Of a DNA stretch of 10,584 nt, positions 7,040 through 10,584 are shown piece by piece (the stretch's first letter is position 1; each line of letters begins with the position of its first letter). This DNA is from Dehalococcoidia bacterium UBA4060 (GTDB taxonomy: Bacteria > Chloroflexota > Dehalococcoidia > GIF9 > UBA5629). The position numbers were made by a program, and so were the translations under genes. The notes below the pieces were generated by a model. That model worked only from the letters and a program-made list of their open reading frames with translations, made no database searches and had not been told where the DNA came from. The stretch covers positions 1-10,584 of the forward strand of contig DFZI01000096.1 of the NCBI GenBank assembly GCA_002383665.1. Reading direction: 5' to 3'.

Positions 7040-7989
7040 ACGACTATAGAGATTTAACTACACGTGAGGCCTTTGGCAGGTCAATTGCTGAACTGGGAAA
7101 CTCAAATCCTGACATCGTCGTTCTCGACGCAGATTTATCACGCTCGACGATGACAAAGTATTTTGCCCAAGCCCACCCCGACCGTTTCATAGAATGCGGC
7201 CTTACTGAGCAAAATATGATTGGCATCGCTGCAGGGCTGGCATCATGTGGCAAAATACCGTTTGCCAGCACATTCGCTGTGTTCGCATCCAGTCGCTGCT
7301 TTGACCAGGTGCGTATGTCAATTGCACAGCCAAAGGCCAATGTCAAGATAGTCGCTACACACGGCGGCATTACCGTGGGTGAAGACGGCTCATCTCACCA
7401 GGCCATTGAAGACATCGGCATGTACTGTCTACTGCCCAATTTCAGGGTTATCGTACCAGCCGACTCGGTTGAAACTGTGGAAGTGATAAAAGCAGCAGCT
7501 ATGACTCATGGCCCATTTTATATCAGACTGGGGAGATCAAAGTCACCCGTTGTATATGGTGGGGCTTGCGACTTTCAGCTTGGCAAAGCAAGCATGTTAC
7601 GCGAAGGCAAAGATGCTACGATCATAGCTAATGGCATCATGGTAAGCAAAGCCATGGATGCGGCTACATCATTATCAACCTGTGGGATCGATTGCCGTGT
7701 AATTAATATGTCTACGGTAAAGCCTGTCGACAAAGAAACTATTCTTGATGCGGCGCGCGAGACAGGTGCCATTGTAACTGCTGAAGAACATTTGCTCCAT
7801 GGAGGATTGGGCAGCATCGTCGCACAATTGTTAGCGTCTGAATGCCCGACACCCCTCGAATCGCTCGGCATAAACGATGTCTATTGTAAATCGGGCAAGC
7901 CGGAGGATCTTCTGGAAATACAGGGACTGACTGCTTCGGGTATTTACGACTCAGTCAAGAAAGTTATGGCCAGGAAAAGAAGCAAGTAA
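7036..7989 (+). CDS. transketolase, C-terminal (pyrimidine-binding) subunit
   Basis: This is the second half of the split transketolase, 317 residues. It carries the pyrimidine-binding domain and the C-terminal transketolase domain. The catalytic Glu is Glu58 in GLTEQNMIGIAAG, which activates thiamine by contacting its aminopyrimidine ring. THGGITVGEDGSSHQAIED (109-127) with His121 is the conserved active-site loop, and FYIRLGRSKSP ends the pyrimidine domain. VTAEEHLLHGGLGS is the typical C-terminal-domain motif. The ATG overlaps the upstream TGA by four bases (ATGA) and only a weak purine stretch precedes it, so reinitiation after the N-subunit is likely. The 1-deoxyxylulose-5-phosphate synthase family shares this architecture, but the split arrangement and its adjacent partner make transketolase much more likely. 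Confidence 0.95.
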   Translation: MNDYRDLTTREAFGRSIAELGNSNPDIVVLDADLSRSTMTKYFAQAHPDRFIECGLTEQNMIGIAAGLASCGKIPFASTFAVFASSRCFDQVRMSIAQPKANVKIVATHGGITVGEDGSSHQAIEDIGMYCLLPNFRVIVPADSVETVEVIKAAAMTHGPFYIRLGRSKSPVVYGGACDFQLGKASMLREGKDATIIANGIMVSKAMDAATSLSTCGIDCRVINMSTVKPVDKETILDAARETGAIVTAEEHLLHGGLGSIVAQLLASECPTPLESLGINDVYCKSGKPEDLLEIQGLTASGIYDSVKKVMARKRSK

Positions 7990-8022
7990 CAGTTCGAATC
8001 ACAGGCATTCTGAAATAACATA

Positions 8023-8033
8023 TATAATATAAT
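8023..8033 (+). promoter_or_regulatory. tandem overlapping -10 boxes before the coiled-coil gene
   Basis: Two perfect TATAAT hexamers overlap by one base (8023-8028 and 8028-8033). The second is followed by 7 nt (AGAAATT) and then ATG 8041, which predicts a leaderless RNA. No convincing -35 box is seen 16-19 nt upstream and no Shine-Dalgarno precedes the ATG. AT-richness could explain part of this. Confidence 0.45.
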
Positions 8034-8040
8034 AGAAATT

Positions 8041-8850
8041 ATGGATAAAGAACTGCATTTGGCCTTCCAGAATAAGGAGAGAGCCGAGCTATTTATGAGT
8101 AACCTGGAGAGGCTGTTTGCCGAGCGAACGGTCAATGAATTCTCATATAACATGCTCAAGTCGGAATATTCTACTCTGCTTCAGCAGGCACAATCGAGAG
8201 TCAATCAGCTCAAGCAGGAATTAAATAAACAGCTTACACTCAAAACACGCGAACTTGATATATATAAGCAGGAGATGGCCAATCTGGACGCCAGGTTCAA
8301 AGTCGGGCAGCTTTCGGCCAACGAATTTATCAAGATGTCAAAGAATCCAGGCAGAAAAATTACCTTGCTTGAAGACCAGATATCACATTTGAATCAGCTC
8401 ATCAATGCGAAACATTCCTCTGAAATTGCCCTACAGGAAACGTCAGGATTGACGTCATTATTTTCCCGCAGCCGACAGGCTAACCCGCCGCTTGCATTAG
8501 CACAGGCCCCGGAGCCACTGACTCCTCCCATAGAAGAGCCACCAGCGGTTATTCCACCTCCGGCGGCGTATGACCCCACCAGCATATCGGATCTCATGAT
8601 TTTGCCCGACCGTGTTCTGCCGGGTAGCTCTGTCGGTATAATCGCAACCATAAGCAATCCTGGACCCGAGATGGTACGCCACCGAGTCGAATTTAAAATC
8701 AATAACAGGATCGAGTCTGTAAACGATATAACGTTAAATCCAGGCCAGAGTGAAGAGATAACATTTACGACAATTGCAGGCCCACCTGGAGAATATTACT
8801 TATCCGTTGACAGTGTAACTGGAATGCTCAGGGTGCTGCCGCCACTGTAA
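8041..8850 (+). CDS. coiled-coil protein with proline-rich linker and CARDB-like beta domain, function unknown
   Basis: The 269-residue protein has three parts. Residues about 10-130 are Gln/Leu/Lys-rich and predicted coiled coil. They contain two similar helical-hairpin motifs: LERLFAERTVNEFSYNMLKSEY (22 on), and near 82 LDARFKVGQLSANEFIK. This pattern reminds me of CdvA-like or SHOCT-like helical hairpins, a recollection and not a tested match. Residues about 147-180 are a Pro/Ala linker (EPLTPPIEEPPAVIPPP). Residues about 181-269 look like a CARDB-type beta sandwich (SDLMILPDRVLPGSSVGIIATISNPGP, LNPGQSEEITF, GEYYLSVD). Such domains are common in Dehalococcoidia surface proteins, yet there is no signal peptide or membrane segment here. 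It lies 12 nt upstream of the small MscS gene, so the two are probably co-transcribed. The sequence is intact and its function is not recognised. Confidence 0.88.
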   Translation: MDKELHLAFQNKERAELFMSNLERLFAERTVNEFSYNMLKSEYSTLLQQAQSRVNQLKQELNKQLTLKTRELDIYKQEMANLDARFKVGQLSANEFIKMSKNPGRKITLLEDQISHLNQLINAKHSSEIALQETSGLTSLFSRSRQANPPLALAQAPEPLTPPIEEPPAVIPPPAAYDPTSISDLMILPDRVLPGSSVGIIATISNPGPEMVRHRVEFKINNRIESVNDITLNPGQSEEITFTTIAGPPGEYYLSVDSVTGMLRVLPPL

Positions 8851-8862
8851 TACACAACTTCT

Positions 8863-9579
8863 ATGAACACCCGTTTATTGGCCATCATCAGTATACTCAT
8901 TGTTGCCGGCATACTCGTGGCCGTGGCGCTCTTCAGCAATCTTGCCATTTATATCTCAATTATAGCCATCGGCCTGGCACTGGCCCTGCAAAAATACGTG
9001 GCAAGCTATTTTGGCTATTTCATTATTGTATTTTCCAACATGCTGCATAAAGGAGACAGGATACGTATTGGCAGCTATAAAGGCGACGTCAGGCATATCG
9101 GTATTTTCTATCTCACTCTGGACGAAGTAGGAGAAGATGAGAAGCTGGGTGGCGAACTGACCGGCAGGATCCTGCATATTCCCAACCTGCTTGTACTGGA
9201 CAACCCTGTATTAAATTTTTCCAAGGTATACAGGAAAAAGAATTGCAAGCTTCAATGTGACTATATATTTGACGAAATACGCATTCCTATTTCAACCGAC
9301 AGCAACATACGTGCTGCAGCCAGACTTCTGGAGGAAATAGTTTTTTCGGAGGATGCCGAGCATGTCAGACAGGCCAAGTTCGCATTTGCAGATGACTATC
9401 CTTCCTTTTTGCAAGAAGCCGAAACCCACCGACGGGTTCTCATCCACGTTGATGAGAACAGAATCTGGCTGAAGGGAAAGTTTGTAACTCCTTATAGGAT
9501 CAGAAACGACCTCAGGACCAAGATATATTTAAGGTTCATTGAAAGAATAGGAAAAGATACCGAAATAAAGCTCGCCTGA
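8863..9579 (+). CDS. minimal MscS-family mechanosensitive channel-like protein
   Basis: This 238-residue membrane protein resembles the core of MscS. A hydrophobic helix at about 5-24 is followed by a second long one (about 26-57). That second helix matches the pore helix and start of the beta domain: IGLALALQKYVASYFGYFII, then FSNMLHKGDRIRIGSYKGDV. The family signature IPNLLVLDNPVLNFS (106-120) ends the beta domain, and the rest (about 125-238) fits the cytoplasmic alpha/beta cage. MscS itself has three transmembrane helices and about 286 residues, so roughly one helix is missing at the N-terminus. I see no frameshift or upstream in-frame extension: the previous gene stops 12 nt before ATG 8863. 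No Shine-Dalgarno precedes the ATG, so translation is probably coupled. It could conduct ions only when assembled as an oligomer; gating by tension is unproven. Confidence 0.85.
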   Translation: MNTRLLAIISILIVAGILVAVALFSNLAIYISIIAIGLALALQKYVASYFGYFIIVFSNMLHKGDRIRIGSYKGDVRHIGIFYLTLDEVGEDEKLGGELTGRILHIPNLLVLDNPVLNFSKVYRKKNCKLQCDYIFDEIRIPISTDSNIRAAARLLEEIVFSEDAEHVRQAKFAFADDYPSFLQEAETHRRVLIHVDENRIWLKGKFVTPYRIRNDLRTKIYLRFIERIGKDTEIKLA

Positions 9580-9817
9580 ACTCGGTAATTCCTCCACATC
9601 CACACTTAGCCATCCAACAATATTTGCACACCTGATAGATGTGCATGTCTGAAAATAGTTACTATCCAGGGCACAATATAGATTGCATTTTGGGGTCGAA
9701 TGAGTTTCAGGCCACAGCAAACAGTTGAGCGGGCCTTTGGCAGGAGCTCAGAGCCACTGCAGCAATGTAACCTATTTAACGCTCTGCGTAATATCAGCCT
9801 GAACTTAAAAGATTGAA
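9580..9817. other. intergenic region, no gene seen
   Basis: This 238-nt gap lies between the convergent channel gene and the tRNA cluster. I see no credible gene. A small inverted repeat, TGCACA (9625-9630) with TGTGCA (9640-9645), has a 9-nt interval and no T-run after it on either strand. A weaker AGGCC/GGCCT pair spans 9709-9736. Either could contribute to termination of the channel gene or the tRNA transcript, but neither is a standard intrinsic terminator. Confidence 0.5.
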
Positions 9818-9900
9818 TGCCGAGGGAGGGACTTGAACCCACACTCCCCTGAGGGAAGCGGATTTTAAGTCCGCCGCGTCTGCCATTCCGCCACCTCGGC
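9818..9900 (-). tRNA. tRNA-Leu (anticodon UAA)
   Basis: It folds as a class II tRNA. The acceptor stem GCCGAGG (9894-9900) pairs with CCTCGGC (9819-9825), with discriminator A at 9818. The anticodon stem-loop is GCGGA-CTTAAAA-TCCGC with anticodon TAA (9865-9867). A long variable arm is present (TTCCCTCAGGGGAG region), as is a GGTTCAAGTCC T-arm. CCA is not encoded: TTC follows. It is the last gene of the cluster, 5 nt after tRNA-Cys. Confidence 0.97.
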
Positions 9901-9905
9901 ATTTC

Positions 9906-9981
9906 TGGAGGCGGCGAGCGGATTTGAACCGCTGCATAGGGGTTTTGCAGACCCCTGCCTTAACCACTTGGCTACGCCGCC
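9906..9981 (-). tRNA. tRNA-Cys (anticodon GCA)
   Basis: The acceptor stem GGCGGCG (9975-9981) pairs with CGCCGCC (9910-9916). The discriminator is U (9909), as required for cysteine identity, and CCA is encoded (9906-9908). The anticodon stem-loop is GGGGT-CTGCAAA-ACCCC with GCA at 9946-9948. It lies 9 nt downstream of tRNA-Gly. Confidence 0.97.
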
Positions 9982-9990
9982 ATAAAAAAA

Positions 9991-10065
9991 TGGAGCGGAA
10001 GACGAGATTCGAACTCGCGACCTCCTCCTTGGCAAGGAGGCATTCTACCGCTGAACTACTTCCGC
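9991..10065 (-). tRNA. tRNA-Gly (anticodon GCC)
   Basis: The acceptor stem GCGGAAG (10059-10065) pairs with CTTCCGC (9995-10001). The discriminator is U (9994) and CCA is encoded (9991-9993). The anticodon stem-loop is CCTCC-TTGCCAA-GGAGG with GCC at 10031-10033. A normal GAGTTCGAATCTC T-arm is present. Confidence 0.97.
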
Positions 10066-10093
10066 TCGTCTCATGACAGATATTAACTCAATA

Positions 10094-10181
10094 TGGTGCC
10101 GAGGAGGAGATTTGAACTCCTACGGGCTTACGCCCACCACCCCCTCAAGATGGCGTGTCTACCAGATTCCACCACCTCGGC
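10094..10181 (-). tRNA. tRNA-Leu (anticodon GAG)
   Basis: This is a class II tRNA of 88 nt including encoded CCA (10094-10096). The acceptor stem GCCGAGG (10175-10181) pairs with CCTCGGC (10098-10104), with discriminator A at 10097. The anticodon stem-loop is CCATC-TTGAGGG-GGTGG with one U-G pair; the anticodon GAG is at 10144-10146. The long variable arm GGGCGTAAGCCC forms a clear hairpin. Only one base separates it from tRNA-Trp upstream. Confidence 0.97.
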
Positions 10182-10182
10182 A

Positions 10183-10259
10183 TGGCAGGGGTGGTAGGAT
10201 TCGAACCCACGACACGCGGTTTTGGAGACCGCTGCTCTGCCAGACTGAGCTACACCCCT
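10183..10259 (-). tRNA. tRNA-Trp (anticodon CCA)
   Basis: The acceptor stem AGGGGTG (10253-10259) pairs with CACCCCT (10187-10193). The discriminator is G (10186), the tryptophan identity base, and CCA is encoded (10183-10185). The anticodon stem-loop is GCGGT-CTCCAAA-ACCGC with CCA at 10223-10225. Its 3' end is one base from the 5' end of tRNA-Leu(GAG), so processing of the two must be closely linked. Confidence 0.97.
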
Positions 10260-10498
10260 AAATTATACTAAATTCCCAACATTTTTAAAGTGCAGTTTGT
10301 AACTGTGTCGTAGCGTCAGATAAGCGTTGTAAATCTTACACCAGTGCCGTTATTTATATCAACTTTTCATTCACGTAAAAAATAGCCAGAACTAAAAATT
10401 CAATATACAACCGGGAATAATTTAGAAAACTATCTTTACTCCTGTTCCTTCCCACTCACCAATACAACACATTATGTAAACTAATCAAATGATTATCA
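10260..10498. other. AT-rich spacer between tRNA-Arg and the other tRNA genes
   Basis: This 239-nt spacer holds no credible gene. It probably contains a promoter for the five-tRNA block, but I cannot fix one. A TATAAT on the minus strand (10262-10267) is only 2 nt from the tRNA-Trp 5' end, too close to start that transcript normally. A TATAAA (10353-10358, minus) lacks a good -35. A 5-bp hairpin CAGTT-TGT-AACTG (10293-10305) is probably incidental. No T-tailed terminator follows tRNA-Arg. Confidence 0.5.
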
Positions 10499-10574
10499 TG
10501 GTACCCCTGGTGCGAGTCGAACGCACGACACGCGGTTTAGGAAACCGCTGCTCTATCCACTGAGCTACAGGGGC
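10499..10574 (-). tRNA. tRNA-Arg (anticodon CCU)
   Basis: The acceptor GCCCCTG (10568-10574) pairs with CAGGGGT (10503-10509), leaving a G1-U72 wobble at the end. The discriminator is A (10502) and CCA is encoded (10499-10501). The anticodon stem-loop is GCGGT-TTCCTAA-ACCGC with CCT at 10539-10541. It is separated from the other tRNAs by a 239-nt spacer and may be a separate transcript starting outside the window. Confidence 0.96.
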
Positions 10575-10584
10575 ATGGAGCTAA

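Noticed and set aside
9606..10261. Open frames running through the tRNA genes (9606-9902 minus and 10073-10261 plus).
   Set aside because: They overlap confidently folded tRNAs, lack ribosome binding sites and do not look like any protein family.
10262..10267. A perfect TATAAT on the minus strand immediately before tRNA-Trp.
   Set aside because: It is 2 nt from the mature 5' end, so a normal start would fall inside the tRNA, and no convincing -35 is in place. It is probably chance in AT-rich DNA.
1..10584. A mobile element, defence island or CRISPR array as the hidden system.
   Set aside because: No transposase, integrase, nuclease cluster, spaced repeats or target-site duplications are visible. 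The tRNA cluster is a possible integration site, but no attachment-site duplication or phage gene adjoins it here.

Overview
The window is an ordinary-looking bacterial chromosomal segment of moderate G+C. It carries housekeeping genes and six tRNA genes, with no insertion sequence, phage gene or CRISPR array. The best taxonomic guess is an uncultured member of the Chloroflexota, class Dehalococcoidia or a relative. This is inferred from the two-subunit (split) transketolase, the CARDB-like beta domain typical of proteins in that group, and the mix of Shine-Dalgarno and apparently leaderless starts. No marker gene proves it.

Layout. (1) 1-2310, plus strand: the C-terminal two thirds of DNA polymerase III alpha (dnaE), ending in a hairpin that covers its stop codon. 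(2) 2378-4504, minus strand, convergent with dnaE: a tight run, in transcription order zinc-ribbon protein, ComF-type phosphoribosyltransferase, long-form ribosome hibernation factor and macro-domain hydrolase. It has its own sigma70-type promoter at 4535-4564. (3) 4602-6044, minus strand: an amidohydrolase and a ThpR-type RNA 2',3'-cyclic phosphodiesterase, 3 nt apart, behind a good promoter that places the transcript start at the GTG start codon. (4) 6221-7989, plus strand, divergent from (3): the two transketolase subunits with overlapping stop and start codons. (5) 8041-9579, plus strand: a coiled-coil/proline-rich/CARDB-like protein of unknown function and a minimal MscS-type channel, 12 nt apart. 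(6) 9818-10574, minus strand: six tRNA genes, in transcription order Arg(CCU), Trp(CCA), Leu(GAG), Gly(GCC), Cys(GCA), Leu(UAA). The last five are tightly packed, and Trp and Leu(GAG) are separated by one base.

How the genes fit together. Group (2) joins ribosome hibernation to ADP-ribose metabolism and a ComF-type PRTase, so a stationary-phase or stress role is plausible but inferred. Group (4) is the non-oxidative pentose phosphate enzyme. Group (5) is the least understood part and the best candidate for something new: a soluble coiled-coil protein with a beta domain usually found outside the cell, apparently co-transcribed with a stripped-down mechanosensitive channel. A second theme is translation initiation: genes in group (2) have Shine-Dalgarno sequences and near-cognate starts (TTG, GTG), while three other transcription units have a -10 box only 7-8 nt before the start codon.
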